From contig LUUF01000075.1 of the NCBI GenBank assembly GCA_001644045.1, positions 1-38,930 of the forward strand: a stretch of 38,930 bases of DNA. The letters are read 5' to 3'. The stretch's first letter is position 1, and every line of letters starts with the position of its first letter. The notes under the pieces were generated by a model, which had not been told where the DNA came from, searched no databases, and saw only the letters and a list, made by a program, of their open reading frames with translations. This stretch comes from Methylomonas methanica (GTDB taxonomy: Bacteria > Pseudomonadota > Gammaproteobacteria > Methylococcales > Methylomonadaceae). A program made the translations under genes and the position numbers. Below are positions 16,756-26,749 of the stretch, in pieces.

Positions 16756-17808
16756 ATGATTATCCAGAATTCCGCCGTCAAACTTCAAAGCCAACATCAA
16801 GCCCAACAGCTCGCCAAGAGTAGCGAATCGTTGCGAATCTGGATCGATAAGCCGGAAAACACTCCCGATAAAGCGCGCTCGCACCGTTCCGAAGCAGCAG
16901 ACACGCTTGCTTTAAGCCACGCCGCGCAAACTTCGGCAACCGAATCACAGCCCCTGGATACCGAAACAAAGCTCAGTTCCAAGGATAACTTGCTGCTGCA
17001 AATCATCAGGCGCATGGTCAAGGAGATTACCGGCCGGGATTTTGAATTGTTCGCTCCGGAAGATCTAAAGGGACAAGCCGATCAAGTGACTATTCAGGCT
17101 CCGCGGGAAGCACCCGCGACAGCTGCTTCGGAACGCGAAGGTTATGGTCTGGTTTATCAAAAATCCGAGTCTTATTTCGAAAGCGAAACAACTAGTTTTA
17201 GCGCGGAAGGCAATATCCAAACCAAGGATGGTCAAAATCTGAATTTTTCGGTGTCCTTATCCATGAGCCGCAGTTTTTACATCGAATCCGATCTTAGTAT
17301 ACGCGCGGGCGATGCGGTGAAAACCGACCCATTGGTCATTAATTTCGACGGCACCGCCGCGGAACTAAGCAATACCCGATTTCAATTCGATATCGATGCG
17401 AACGGCAGCCTCGATCAAATTGCCGGATTGAAAGCGGGCAGCGGTATGTTGGCGTTGGATAAGAATCAGGATGGTTTAATTAACGACGGTTCGGAATTAT
17501 TCGGCCCGAAAAGCGGCGACGGCTTTGCGGATTTGGCTACGTACGACGACGATAAAAATCAATTTATCGATGCCGGAGATGCAATCTACACGCAATTGCG
17601 CATCTGGCAACGTCATGAGGACGGATCGCAGCAGTTATTCGCGCTGGGAGATAAAAACGTCGGCGCGATTTACTTGGGCCACTTGACTACGCCGTTTCAA
17701 TTGAAAGACACGTCTAATCAAGCGCTGGGCGAAATTGCCAGCAGCGGTATCTATTTAACCGAACAAGGTAAAGCCGGCAGCGTCCAGCAGCTTAATTTCC
17801 TGGCTTGA
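16756..17808 (+). CDS. calcium-loop protein of unknown function
   Basis: I choose the ATG at 16756, which has GGAGG five bases upstream; a GTG at 16744 is in frame. The roughly 350-residue product has no signal peptide. Residues 1-130 are polar, Gln- and Ser-rich and probably disordered. The middle (about 130-195) is beta-rich. Residues about 210-280 hold three acidic loops: DIDANGSLD, DKNQDGLINDGSELFG and DDDKNQFIDAGD. They are typical of calcium-binding segments found in RTX and other secreted proteins. Export by a signal-less route is possible, but no type I secretion genes are nearby. A 6-bp inverted repeat (16724-16729 with 16739-16744) sits just before the ribosome site and might fold in the leader. 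Function unknown. Confidence 0.7.
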   Translation: MIIQNSAVKLQSQHQAQQLAKSSESLRIWIDKPENTPDKARSHRSEAADTLALSHAAQTSATESQPLDTETKLSSKDNLLLQIIRRMVKEITGRDFELFAPEDLKGQADQVTIQAPREAPATAASEREGYGLVYQKSESYFESETTSFSAEGNIQTKDGQNLNFSVSLSMSRSFYIESDLSIRAGDAVKTDPLVINFDGTAAELSNTRFQFDIDANGSLDQIAGLKAGSGMLALDKNQDGLINDGSELFGPKSGDGFADLATYDDDKNQFIDAGDAIYTQLRIWQRHEDGSQQLFALGDKNVGAIYLGHLTTPFQLKDTSNQALGEIASSGIYLTEQGKAGSVQQLNFLA

Positions 17809-18147
17809 CCGATTGATTTTTCGCCAATTTCCTCCCGCCGAGTCGGCCAAATTTTTCCGGTTTGGCCATGTCGCACGGCACTACCTGCTCACCGCCCGCC
17901 CGAATTCGATAATTGAACTAAACTTGCCGATACAACCTTAAAAATTTCAATGCGGTTGTTACGCACAACGTTTTATTAAGCAGACCAATCAAGCTTGGTG
18001 TGCCATTCCATACCCTTTGTTGAGTGTCTTTCTAAGTGCTCAATGTGATCGGTATCAATAGTGAAACGACATACTGGACACAACCATCCGCCTAAGGTTG
18101 GTTAACAGAAAATCTTGTATTACTAATAGCGCTGATCAGAAGCTCTT
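17809..18147 (+). other. 339-base gene-free region upstream of the TonB-dependent receptor
   Basis: No credible gene is present. Near the left end a perfect 7-bp inverted repeat (GGCCAAA at 17845-17851 and TTTGGCC at 17861-17867, 9-base loop) lies 37 bases after the preceding stop. It could terminate transcription but has no following T run. Further right lies a CRP-like half-palindrome at 18044. The last 80 bases are AT-rich and probably contain the promoter of the receptor gene, but I cannot define a convincing -35/-10 pair. Confidence 0.5.
18044..18059 (+). promoter_or_regulatory. CRP-like site upstream of the TonB-dependent receptor
   Basis: The sequence TGTGATCGGTATCAAT has a perfect left half (TGTGA), correct 6-base spacing and TCA in the right half, eight of ten consensus bases. 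It lies about 89 bases before the ATG at 18148. A single site of this quality can occur by chance. It gains some weight from the similar sites at 438 and 4147 and from the nearby cyaA. Confidence 0.3.
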
Positions 18148-20130
18148 ATGAAAAAATATATTGCCGGATTTTTATTATTTACTGGCCAGGTCTGTGCATC
18201 GCAGGCCGCATCTCAAGACGCCCTTGAGCTGAATGTGGAAGACTTGCTAAATGTCGAAGTCACTTCTGTTTCAAAGAAAGCTCAAGCCTTAAACGATTCA
18301 GCGGCCGCGATATTTGTGATAACTCACGATGACATCAAACGTACCGGTGCGACCAGTATCCCGGAAGCTTTGCGGATGGCGCCGGGTCTGGACGTGGCGA
18401 GAATAGACTCGAACAAATGGGCGGTAAGCGCGCGCGGCTTTAACAGTCGCTTCGCGAATAAGCTATTGGTGCTAATCGATGGCCGCAATACCTATACCCG
18501 CTCCTTTTCCGGCGTTTATTGGGAAAACCAGGATGTGATGCTGGAAGACGTAGAAAGAATAGAGGTGATCAGAGGACCAGGTGCCACACTTTGGGGGGCT
18601 AACGCGGTCAATGGCGTTATCAACATTATCACCAAACATTCGTCAAAAACCGCAGGCGGCTTGTTGACCGGGGGCGGTGGTACCGAGGAACAAGGCTTTG
18701 GAGCTTTACGCTACGGAGCGCAATTGGGCGAAGATACGACCGGTCGCACATATGTTAAAGGCTTCAAACGCGACCAAAACACTAACGCCTTGGGCGCCGG
18801 CGCGGGCGACGATTGGGACAAAGTGCAAGGCGGCTTCAGAATAGATTCCAATTTGACGTTAAAAGACGAATTAAAATTACAAGGCGACTTGTATCATAGT
18901 CATCTCAATCAAACGATAACGATTCCGCAGATCGCGGCACCGTATACCGATACTTTTCGCGACAAAGCGGAAACGTACGGCGGCAATATTCTCGGCCGTT
19001 GGCAACACACTGTTTCAACCAGTTCGGATTATTCCCTGCAACTCTATTACGATTACTACCGGCGCAACGAGGCCTGGTTCAGCGAGGGCAGGAATACGCT
19101 GGATTTGGATTTTCAGCACCGCTTTAGCTTGCTTGATAATAATGAAATCATCTGGGGCTTCGGTTACCAATACACCCACGACGACACACGCGCGGGCAGG
19201 TTGTTAAGTCTAAGTCCCACCAGTCGTAACGATCAACTATTCAGCACCTTCGTGCAGGATGAAATGGAATTGATCGATCAAAAATTGTGGTTGACCTTAG
19301 GCACCAAACTCGAACATAACGATTACAGCGGATTCGAGGGGCAGCCTACCGCACGCTTGATGTGGACGCCGCATTCTCAACATCGTATATGGGGAGCGGT
19401 GTCCAGGGCGGTACGCACACCGTCGCGGGCCGAACACAATATGAGCTTATTGCAAACAGTGGTGCCGCCGTCCGCGTTGAACCCATTCCCGACCGAGGTG
19501 AATTTGCAAGGGACCCGTAATTTTCGCACCGAGGATGTGATTGCTTATGAACTGGGTTATCGAACGACGTTTATAAAGTCGTTGTCGATCGACATTGCCG
19601 GATTTTATAACGATTACAAAAACTTGCGGTATCCAACCCAAGTTCCTTATTACTTCGATCCCACGCGCTTCGTCGTGGTGCAACCGGTACCCTTGGGCAA
19701 CGACTATAAAGCCAAGACCTATGGCTTTGAGGTTGCCACCGTTTGGCAAATGCTGGATTGGTGGCGTTGGGATGCCAATTACAGTTTATTGAAAACCGAT
19801 ATGCAAGATACGGCGCCCCCATTCGGTACCAGTCCGCAACAACGGGTGAGCCTACGCAGTGCATTATCGGTAAGCAAGGACCTGGATTTTGATTTATGGT
19901 TTAAGTATGTTGATAACAATACCAGTGCGACAGTTTATGGTATGAACCACATTAAGAATTACGTGACGATGGATGCCCGGCTGGCTTGGCGGCCGGTTCA
20001 TGAGGTGGAGTTATCACTGGTAGGACAAAATTTGTTTGCATCAAGCCATCTGGAATATCAACAAGAAAATATGGTTATGCCAACATTAATCGATCGTGGA
20101 ATGTACGGTAAAGCCAGTTGGAGTTTTTGA
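18148..20130 (+). CDS. TonB-dependent outer membrane receptor
   Basis: The 660-residue protein has a signal peptide (cleavage near residue 20). A plug domain occupies about 40-160, with the plug motifs LRMAPGLDVARI, SARGFNSRFANKLLVLIDGR, VERIEVIRGPGATLWGANAVNGVINIITK. A 22-strand-type barrel follows, ending in the outer-membrane C-terminal Phe (KASWSF). There is no N-terminal STN signalling domain. The closest general group is the colicin I/vitamin B12-type receptors; the ligand is not evident. It precedes a YfiR-family gene and a giant sensor protein in the same direction. Such receptor/YfiR/cyclase trios recur in proteobacteria, which hints that the receptor feeds a c-di-GMP circuit rather than only nutrient import. 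Confidence 0.9.
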   Translation: MKKYIAGFLLFTGQVCASQAASQDALELNVEDLLNVEVTSVSKKAQALNDSAAAIFVITHDDIKRTGATSIPEALRMAPGLDVARIDSNKWAVSARGFNSRFANKLLVLIDGRNTYTRSFSGVYWENQDVMLEDVERIEVIRGPGATLWGANAVNGVINIITKHSSKTAGGLLTGGGGTEEQGFGALRYGAQLGEDTTGRTYVKGFKRDQNTNALGAGAGDDWDKVQGGFRIDSNLTLKDELKLQGDLYHSHLNQTITIPQIAAPYTDTFRDKAETYGGNILGRWQHTVSTSSDYSLQLYYDYYRRNEAWFSEGRNTLDLDFQHRFSLLDNNEIIWGFGYQYTHDDTRAGRLLSLSPTSRNDQLFSTFVQDEMELIDQKLWLTLGTKLEHNDYSGFEGQPTARLMWTPHSQHRIWGAVSRAVRTPSRAEHNMSLLQTVVPPSALNPFPTEVNLQGTRNFRTEDVIAYELGYRTTFIKSLSIDIAGFYNDYKNLRYPTQVPYYFDPTRFVVVQPVPLGNDYKAKTYGFEVATVWQMLDWWRWDANYSLLKTDMQDTAPPFGTSPQQRVSLRSALSVSKDLDFDLWFKYVDNNTSATVYGMNHIKNYVTMDARLAWRPVHEVELSLVGQNLFASSHLEYQQENMVMPTLIDRGMYGKASWSF

Positions 20131-20231
20131 ATCATTTAAATTTGTAGGTATACATAAATCTTGATGCCGGCTGAATAATCTTTTGCAAACCAATCTAATA
20201 AGTTTGAATTCTACCTTGCCGCACGAATAAC

Positions 20232-20771
20232 ATGGAAAAGCTGATTCGATATTTAGCGGTTTCGGTATGTTTAGTTACTGCGCCGATAGTTAATGCCGCA
20301 CCGCAAGCCATGGAACAATATACGGTATTGGCAGCGCTAACGTTGAACTTTGCCAGATTCACCCAATGGCCGGAGCAAGCATTTGCAGAATCGGGCGATT
20401 CGTTGAATGTATGTTTGGTAGGCGATAATGTTGTGCAGCAATCCTTTGAGTCTATCAACGGCAAAAACGTTGGAGATAGGGCGATTAAAATTATCTACGC
20501 CGACCGATTGCGTAATTTAACGCAATGTCATGTGTTATTTATTAGTGAATTAGCAAAAAATTTACTGTTACAAGTTTTTATCGATATTAAATCACACCCT
20601 GTTTTGACCATGGGGGAAGATCAAGATTTTATGGATTCCGGCGGCATGGTAAGCATGATTAATAAGGAGGGTAAGATTCAGCTATATGTTAATTTAGCCG
20701 CCGCAAAGGCTGCGCGGTTGAATATAAGCTCAAATCTGCTGCGGCTTGCGAATATTGTCGGCGAAAATTAG
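20232..20771 (+). CDS. YfiR-family (DUF4154) periplasmic regulator
   Basis: The 179-residue product has a signal peptide (cleavage after VNA, near residue 22). It then shows the family pattern: a helix with ALTLNFARFTQWPE, a strand LNVCLVGDN, ADRLRNLTQCHVLFIS, then PVLTMGEDQDFMDSGGMVSMINKEGKIQLYVNLAAAKAARLNISSNLLRLANI. In Pseudomonas YfiR binds the periplasmic part of the CHASE8-containing cyclase YfiN and keeps it inactive. The next gene, 15 bases downstream, encodes a CHASE8-type N-terminus, so the same partnership is likely here. Two Cys (in NVCLV and TQCHV) could form the structural disulfide known in YfiR. The partner YfiB lipoprotein is absent. Confidence 0.88.
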   Translation: MEKLIRYLAVSVCLVTAPIVNAAPQAMEQYTVLAALTLNFARFTQWPEQAFAESGDSLNVCLVGDNVVQQSFESINGKNVGDRAIKIIYADRLRNLTQCHVLFISELAKNLLLQVFIDIKSHPVLTMGEDQDFMDSGGMVSMINKEGKIQLYVNLAAAKAARLNISSNLLRLANIVGEN

Positions 20772-20786
20772 GAGAGATGAGTAAAA

Positions 20787-23700
20787 ATGTTTAAATGGTT
20801 TAATAATGCGCCAATTAAAATAAAGCTGGTTTCTATATTAACATTTACCGCTATGCTGACCTTGTTTTTGGCGACGGCAGCTATTATTGTGAATGAATAT
20901 TTCGCAAAGAAAAAAGAAACGGAACAACAGTTAGTTTTAATTGCCGATATTATTGCATCCAATATTTCAGCAGCCTTGGTGTTTCAAGACGTGGCTGCCG
21001 CCAGCTCCATGTTGGCGAGCATGCAAACACGTGACAGTATATTAAATGCGGAACTATATAATAAAAACGGCATATTGTTCGCGGATTACCACGGGCCAAA
21101 TACTACCAGCGAAAATTGGACCTCATCGAAAATCCTGGCTATCATGGAAAGCCCCCATAAAGCCGATTTTTCTGAAAATCCTTTCAAAATAGTTAGCAAT
21201 GCATTTAACCAGTTATTCCCTTATAGCAAGTCTCCAATAAATCAAACTAGCAATAGAGATATATTCGAGTACGACGCACAAAATAACTTACATTTTGTCC
21301 GCCCTATTTATTTAGACAGCGATGTTATCGGCATTTTGCATCTGGTAGATGATCAAAGCGGTTTATATGCGATTTTAAAAACCTTTTATTTCGTTACCGG
21401 TTTGATCGTGGTGTTTACCATGATTTTTATCGGTATGCTAACTACCAAGTTGCAACAAATATTCTTGGGGCCGTTATTAAAGCTCATGGAGGCGATGAAA
21501 TCCGTCGGCCATGAAAAAAGCTTTTCGCATCGTATTAATAAAACCAGTACCGACGAATTTGGCGATTTAGCCGAAGTCTACAACGCCATGCTCGCGGAAA
21601 TTCAATTTCGCGACGATCAACTCGCCATGCATCGGAATTCTCTTGAGCAACTGGTCGTTGAACGAACCCAACAATTAGCGGAAAAAAATCAGGAGTTGAA
21701 CAACAGCATAGCCGAGGCTCTGGCGGCAAAAGAACAGGCCGAACAAGCCAGTAAAGCCAAATCTCAGTTCTTGGCGACCATGAGCCACGAGATCAGAACG
21801 CCGATGAATGGCGTACTGGGCATGACCGAACTACTGATGTCATCGGGCTTGGACGACCGGCAAACCCGCTTTGCCGATACTGCCTATCGTTCCGCCAATT
21901 CGCTATTAAGCATCATCAATAACATTCTCGACTTTTCCAAAATCGAAGCAGGCAAATTACAGTTGATCGTCCAGGAGTTCGACCTGCGCCGCTTGTTGGA
22001 AGACACCGTGGAAATGATGGCCGAACAAGCCCATCGGAAAGGCGTGGAACTGATACTGAATCTTCCACACCAGTTACATTGCATCGTGCAAGGCGACGCG
22101 GAGAGATTACGGCAAGTGCTGGTAAATCTGCTCAGCAACGCCATCAAATTTACCGAAGAAGGCGATGTTCAGCTTAAGGTGAGTTTTACGGAAAGTTCGG
22201 CCCGCGATAAAGTCACATTGCTGTTCGAAGTCATCGATACCGGCATAGGCGTTGCCGTCGAACGCCAGGCGGAAATTTTCGATAGTTTCACCCAGTCAGA
22301 CGGGAGCATAACCCGGCGTTACGGCGGCACCGGTTTGGGACTGACTATTTCCAAGCAGTTGGTGGAATTAATGGGTGGCAATCTGTACCTGGACAGCAAT
22401 ATTGGTAGCGGATCGCGGTTTTACTTCAACTTGGAATTTGGTTTGGGCATCCAGACCAACATCGAACGTGCCGACACCAGCGCGTTAGAGGGTCTGCATA
22501 TCTTGGTGGTCGATGATAATGCGATAAACCGCGACATACTTTTCGACCAGGTTTCGCTGTGGGGAGCCAACGTCACGACTGTCGACAGCGGCCCCAGAGC
22601 GCTGAAGATACTGGTCGAGGCGGCTACCCTCAATAATCCGTTTCAAGTCGCTTTACTGGATTGGCATTTGCCCATCATGGACGGCCTAACCTTGGCAAAG
22701 GCTATTCAACGCGACCAGCGTATCCCTAAGCTGGCCTTGATCATGCTCAGTTCCGAAAATGTCAATGTGCAAACCGGTCTAACCCATGAATACGGCATCA
22801 GCTTCTATTTAAACAAACCGGTTTTCCAGCAACGCTTGCTCAATTGCTTATTGGAGATCGCCACGTTCGCACCAGTGGAACAAACGTCTTCTTTCAGTAC
22901 GGCACCCGAGCAGCAGAAGCTCTCCGGACGTATTTTGGTTGCCGAGGATAACTTGGTAAATCAGGAAGTGGTTAAAAGTTTCTTGGAAAATATGGGCTGT
23001 ACCGCGGATGTCGTGAAAGACGGTCAGGAAGCACTACAAGCCGCCTGCCAACGCCGTTACGACTTGATTTTGATGGATTGCCATATGCCGGTTATGGACG
23101 GGTTTTCGGCAACCGCCAAAATTCGCGAACAAGAGCAAGCGAATGCCACGGCAAGAATCCCCATCATTGCGTTGACCGCCGATGTGCAAAAAGGGATCCA
23201 CGACCAATGTGAAATGGTGGGTATGGACGGTTATTTGAGCAAGCCGTTCAGCAAGGAACAACTGCGCCAGCTGTTGACGAACTGGTTGCCGAGTGCAGCG
23301 GATAAGGCATTAGCGCCGGCTCCGCTTGAACATCCGGATACGGCATCGATAGACGGCTCCACACAGAGCCCGATATGTCATGCCGATCTGGATCAGCTTA
23401 GGGATATTTACGATGCCAATGGGGTAAGTTTATTAAATAAAGCCATAACCTTATATTTGCAAACCGCGCCGGAAACAGCGGAAAAACTCAGACAGGCCGT
23501 CGCCAATAATCAACCGGATTTATTAGCCAATATGGCCCATGCTCTGAAGTCGTCCAGCGCAAATCTTGGCGCCAAGGAGCTGGCTAAAACCTGCCTGATG
23601 CTGGAAACCGCCGGCCGCCAAGCCGATCTTGAGGCGATTCCGGCGCTGCTCGAGGCATTCGAGATTGAACTGCCGCAAGTTTTGGCGGCGTTGCGCGCTA

Positions 23701-25880
23701 TCGCCGACGCATCTATGCCCGGTGCACCGCATGCCGGCGCCGAGAACCAAGCTCGCGGCCTATCTCTGGAAGCCAAGCGAATTTTACTGATCGACGACGA
23801 TCCGAATTTTAGACTGATTACCGGTGAGCAGTTAAAAGCCGCCGGTTTCGACGTAGTAGAGGCCGAGAGTGGAGAAGCGGCATTGTTGCGATTGGATGCG
23901 GCAATTCCGGATCTGGTCATAGTCGATGCGATTATGCCCGGTATCGACGGATTCGAAACCTGCCGACGCATGTCGGCCAATCCCGCGATGACCGATGTAC
24001 CCATCATTATGTCCACCGGTCTGGAAGACATAGAATCGATAAACCGGGCATTCAAGGTAGGCGCTACCGACTTTATTATCAAACCACTTAATCATGTGGT
24101 GTTGATTCATCACATCAGATTTTTGCTGCGCTCCAGCCACGATACCGCCGAATTGCGTAACAGCAAGCAGCAACTTTCCGCCGCGCAACGCATCGCGGGT
24201 TTGGGCTATTGGACCTGGGATCCTAAGCTGGATAAATTCGAAATTTCGCCATTTTTAGCCGAAATGTGCCAAATGCCGGCCGACTATTTCCGAGGTGAGC
24301 TGAGCAGCTATCTGAATTTGATCGAGGCGTCGGACCGTAAATTAGTACTGACCTTGATAGAAGCGGCTGCCCAGGGCGAAAAAGTGGAATACGTCGAGTA
24401 TCGTTTGCGTCCTGACTTAGAGACCGCGATTAACGTCCGCCAGGATACCGCGTTGATTAGCAGCGGGCAGCTGAGCTTCGTCACCGGCACGGTTCAGGAC
24501 ATTTCCAAGCAAAAGCAATCGGAACAAATCATCCATCAGTTGGCGTATTTCGATGAACTGACCGGGCTGGCCAGCCGCGTTCATTATCACAAGCGGATTC
24601 AGCAAACCATAAAAGCCGCGGCGCGCGGTAAGCTGGAATTCGCGTTTTTATTCCTGGATCTGGACGAGTTTAAATATGTCAACGACAGCTTCGGGCACAA
24701 CATCGGCGATCAATTCCTGAAAGCGATAGCCCAGCGCATTCAAAACGTGGTCCGCGAAGAGGATTTTGCGGCCAGATTGGGTGGGGACGAGTTTTGTATC
24801 ATTGCCAGTAGCATCACCGACGAATTTCAAGCCATGGAAATCGCCGAACGCTGTTTGCAAGAAATCAATCGGCCTTTAATTCTCGATACGCACCATTTAA
24901 AACCTCGCGTCAGCATCGGTATCGCCATTTATCCAAAAGATGGCGAGAACGAGCACGACCTGATGAAGGCTGCCGATACCGCCATGTACTCGGCCAAAAG
25001 CGCCGGTAAACAGCGCTACGCGTACTATCGGCCGGAGATGACGGGGCTGGCCATCAAACGCTTGCAAGACGAACAAACCTTGCGGGATGCGCTGGAATAC
25101 CACCAGTTTGAACTCTATTACCAGCCGCAAGTGAGTATGTTGGATGGCCGCATGATAGGTATCGAAGCCTTGCTGCGCTGGCGCCATCCCTTGCGTGGTC
25201 TGATAGGGCCAAGCGAATTTATTCCTTTGGCCGAAGCGCTGGGTTTGATCGGGAAAATTTGCGACTGGGCGATTCAACTGGCCTGCGAGCAACTAATTGC
25301 TTGGCAAAATCAAGGACTGCCGCTGATCACCACGGCTGTTAACGTGTCGGCAAGCCATTTCCGCGATCCGCAATTTCCGGTCAAGTTGCAGGAGATCCTT
25401 AAACACACGCAATTGCCCGCTCAGTATTTACAAATCGAAGTCACGGAAAGCGCGATGCAAACCCCGAAGGACTTGGATATTTTTAAAAAATTGAAAGCAA
25501 TAGGGGTAAAAATTGCGATAGACGATTTCGGTACCGGTTTTTCGTCGCTGGCGTCGCTGAAGCAGATGCCGGTGGATTGCCTGAAAATCGACCGAACGTT
25601 TGTCCAGGATGTGCTGTTCAATCCGCAAACACCTATTCTGTTGGGAACGATTATCGGTATGGCCAATGCGATGGAATTCTCGTTAGTGGCCGAAGGCGTC
25701 GAAACCATAGAGCAAGCCATGGTCATGAGCGGTTTGGGTTGTCAGGTCGTCCAGGGCTATTTGTTTAGCCCACCGCTCACCGCCGCCCAATTGCCGGCAT
25801 TGTTTTACAAAGATTTCCGGCTGGAATTTATTCAGTCGAAACAAGATTATAACGACAGACCACTAAACGATTATGATTGA
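20787..25880 (+). CDS. giant membrane hybrid histidine kinase with GGDEF and EAL domains
   Basis: The product has 1697 residues. Domains in order: TM1 (about 14-36), a CHASE8-like periplasmic domain, TM2 (about 205-225), HAMP, and a coiled coil to about 320. The histidine kinase core follows (His334 in [11 protein letters not shown], then the ATPase domain), then REC1 (Asp625), REC2 (Asp764), HPt (His918), REC3 (Asp1047), PAS (about 1125-1245), GGDEF (GGDEF at 1332-1336, with I-site REED at 1323-1326) and EAL (EAL at 1460-1462, later IDDFGTG). All catalytic and phospho-acceptor residues are present, so it could autophosphorylate, run an internal phosphorelay, and both make and break c-di-GMP. 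The YfiR-like protein upstream probably contacts CHASE8. Its stop overlaps the HDOD gene start. Confidence 0.93.
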   Translation: MFKWFNNAPIKIKLVSILTFTAMLTLFLATAAIIVNEYFAKKKETEQQLVLIADIIASNISAALVFQDVAAASSMLASMQTRDSILNAELYNKNGILFADYHGPNTTSENWTSSKILAIMESPHKADFSENPFKIVSNAFNQLFPYSKSPINQTSNRDIFEYDAQNNLHFVRPIYLDSDVIGILHLVDDQSGLYAILKTFYFVTGLIVVFTMIFIGMLTTKLQQIFLGPLLKLMEAMKSVGHEKSFSHRINKTSTDEFGDLAEVYNAMLAEIQFRDDQLAMHRNSLEQLVVERTQQLAEKNQELNNSIAEALAAKEQAEQASKAKSQFLATMSHEIRTPMNGVLGMTELLMSSGLDDRQTRFADTAYRSANSLLSIINNILDFSKIEAGKLQLIVQEFDLRRLLEDTVEMMAEQAHRKGVELILNLPHQLHCIVQGDAERLRQVLVNLLSNAIKFTEEGDVQLKVSFTESSARDKVTLLFEVIDTGIGVAVERQAEIFDSFTQSDGSITRRYGGTGLGLTISKQLVELMGGNLYLDSNIGSGSRFYFNLEFGLGIQTNIERADTSALEGLHILVVDDNAINRDILFDQVSLWGANVTTVDSGPRALKILVEAATLNNPFQVALLDWHLPIMDGLTLAKAIQRDQRIPKLALIMLSSENVNVQTGLTHEYGISFYLNKPVFQQRLLNCLLEIATFAPVEQTSSFSTAPEQQKLSGRILVAEDNLVNQEVVKSFLENMGCTADVVKDGQEALQAACQRRYDLILMDCHMPVMDGFSATAKIREQEQANATARIPIIALTADVQKGIHDQCEMVGMDGYLSKPFSKEQLRQLLTNWLPSAADKALAPAPLEHPDTASIDGSTQSPICHADLDQLRDIYDANGVSLLNKAITLYLQTAPETAEKLRQAVANNQPDLLANMAHALKSSSANLGAKELAKTCLMLETAGRQADLEAIPALLEAFEIELPQVLAALRAIADASMPGAPHAGAENQARGLSLEAKRILLIDDDPNFRLITGEQLKAAGFDVVEAESGEAALLRLDAAIPDLVIVDAIMPGIDGFETCRRMSANPAMTDVPIIMSTGLEDIESINRAFKVGATDFIIKPLNHVVLIHHIRFLLRSSHDTAELRNSKQQLSAAQRIAGLGYWTWDPKLDKFEISPFLAEMCQMPADYFRGELSSYLNLIEASDRKLVLTLIEAAAQGEKVEYVEYRLRPDLETAINVRQDTALISSGQLSFVTGTVQDISKQKQSEQIIHQLAYFDELTGLASRVHYHKRIQQTIKAAARGKLEFAFLFLDLDEFKYVNDSFGHNIGDQFLKAIAQRIQNVVREEDFAARLGGDEFCIIASSITDEFQAMEIAERCLQEINRPLILDTHHLKPRVSIGIAIYPKDGENEHDLMKAADTAMYSAKSAGKQRYAYYRPEMTGLAIKRLQDEQTLRDALEYHQFELYYQPQVSMLDGRMIGIEALLRWRHPLRGLIGPSEFIPLAEALGLIGKICDWAIQLACEQLIAWQNQGLPLITTAVNVSASHFRDPQFPVKLQEILKHTQLPAQYLQIEVTESAMQTPKDLDIFKKLKAIGVKIAIDDFGTGFSSLASLKQMPVDCLKIDRTFVQDVLFNPQTPILLGTIIGMANAMEFSLVAEGVETIEQAMVMSGLGCQVVQGYLFSPPLTAAQLPALFYKDFRLEFIQSKQDYNDRPLNDYD

Positions 25881-26733
25881 CCTGGAATTGCCGGAGTGTT
25901 TCGCCGATGTTAAGCGGCTGCCTTCGTTGCCACATGATGTCCATCAAGTCGTCAAAGCCCTGTCCAACGACGATCTGGACTATGCCCGGTTAGCAAAGAT
26001 CCTGGCGGGGCATGCGACTATATCGTCCCGACTGATCGCCTTAGCCAATTCGGCTTGGTTTAATAACTCCAGCGAACCGGTGACGTCTCTGGAGAGAACC
26101 TGTTTGAAACTGGGTTTGAATATTGTCCGGGGCGTCGGTATCGGTCTGGCGGTGATGAAACCGTTTAATGTCAGGGATTGCCGAAGTTTCGATATTAAGC
26201 GCTATTGGGTCAGTACCATGTTGGTGGCGCATGCCGCCCGCTCGCTATCCGATGAATTTGCGTTGGAACAAGGTAACGAGCAGTTGGCGCAAACCGTGCA
26301 CACGGGCGGCATACTGCATAACATCGGTTTGTTGTGCATGGCCGACATCATGCCCGAGGAGACCAATCAGGCCCTGCGTTTCAAACAAGCTAATCCCGAA
26401 GTGGACCTGAATCAGGCTTTACGCAAAGTGCTGCATACCGATTATTGCGAAGTAGGGGCGCATCTGGCCGACTCCTGGGGCATACCCGAAGCGCTGGTTG
26501 CGATTATTCGATACCACCGCAATCTTGCTTATGAAGGCACATATTGGCGCCAAGCGGCCATAGTGGGTGCCGCGGCGCAAATGGTTGGTAGTCTGTTCGA
26601 CGATATAGACACATGGCCGGTAGTGGCTTTCGAAAAACTGGCGATCAGCCCGGCCCACCAAACCGAGCTGTTTGCCGATCTGCAAAGCCAGTTTTTAAAA
26701 ACCCAGGAATTAGCAAAAGTACTATTCCGTTAG
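25873..26733 (+). CDS. HDOD-domain protein coupled to the giant sensor
   Basis: The 286-residue protein has an HDOD domain over most of its length: [15 protein letters not shown] at the start, [18 protein letters not shown], the helical bundle with [15 protein letters not shown], and [14 protein letters not shown] followed by [24 protein letters not shown] proteins are HD-superfamily members that usually lack full metal-ligand sets and act as signalling adaptors. Here some His-Asp pairs remain (ILHNIG lacks the HD dyad), so enzymatic activity is unlikely. The ATG overlaps the end of the sensor gene by eight bases, which implies coupled translation and a shared pathway. It is convergent with the PepSY gene, 16 bases apart. 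Confidence 0.88.
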   Translation: MIDLELPECFADVKRLPSLPHDVHQVVKALSNDDLDYARLAKILAGHATISSRLIALANSAWFNNSSEPVTSLERTCLKLGLNIVRGVGIGLAVMKPFNVRDCRSFDIKRYWVSTMLVAHAARSLSDEFALEQGNEQLAQTVHTGGILHNIGLLCMADIMPEETNQALRFKQANPEVDLNQALRKVLHTDYCEVGAHLADSWGIPEALVAIIRYHRNLAYEGTYWRQAAIVGAAAQMVGSLFDDIDTWPVVAFEKLAISPAHQTELFADLQSQFLKTQELAKVLFR

Positions 26734-26749
26734 GCGCATTGAAAACGCG

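Noticed and set aside
17845-17867. Perfect 7-bp inverted repeat as a terminator of the calcium-loop gene
   Set aside because: The 9-base loop and lack of a T run make intrinsic termination doubtful; it is recorded only within the gene-free region.
23510-24082. A 190-codon open frame on the minus strand opposite the giant sensor
   Set aside because: It lies wholly inside the HPt and REC3 coding region of a well-supported gene and is rich in Ser and Ala without domain features.
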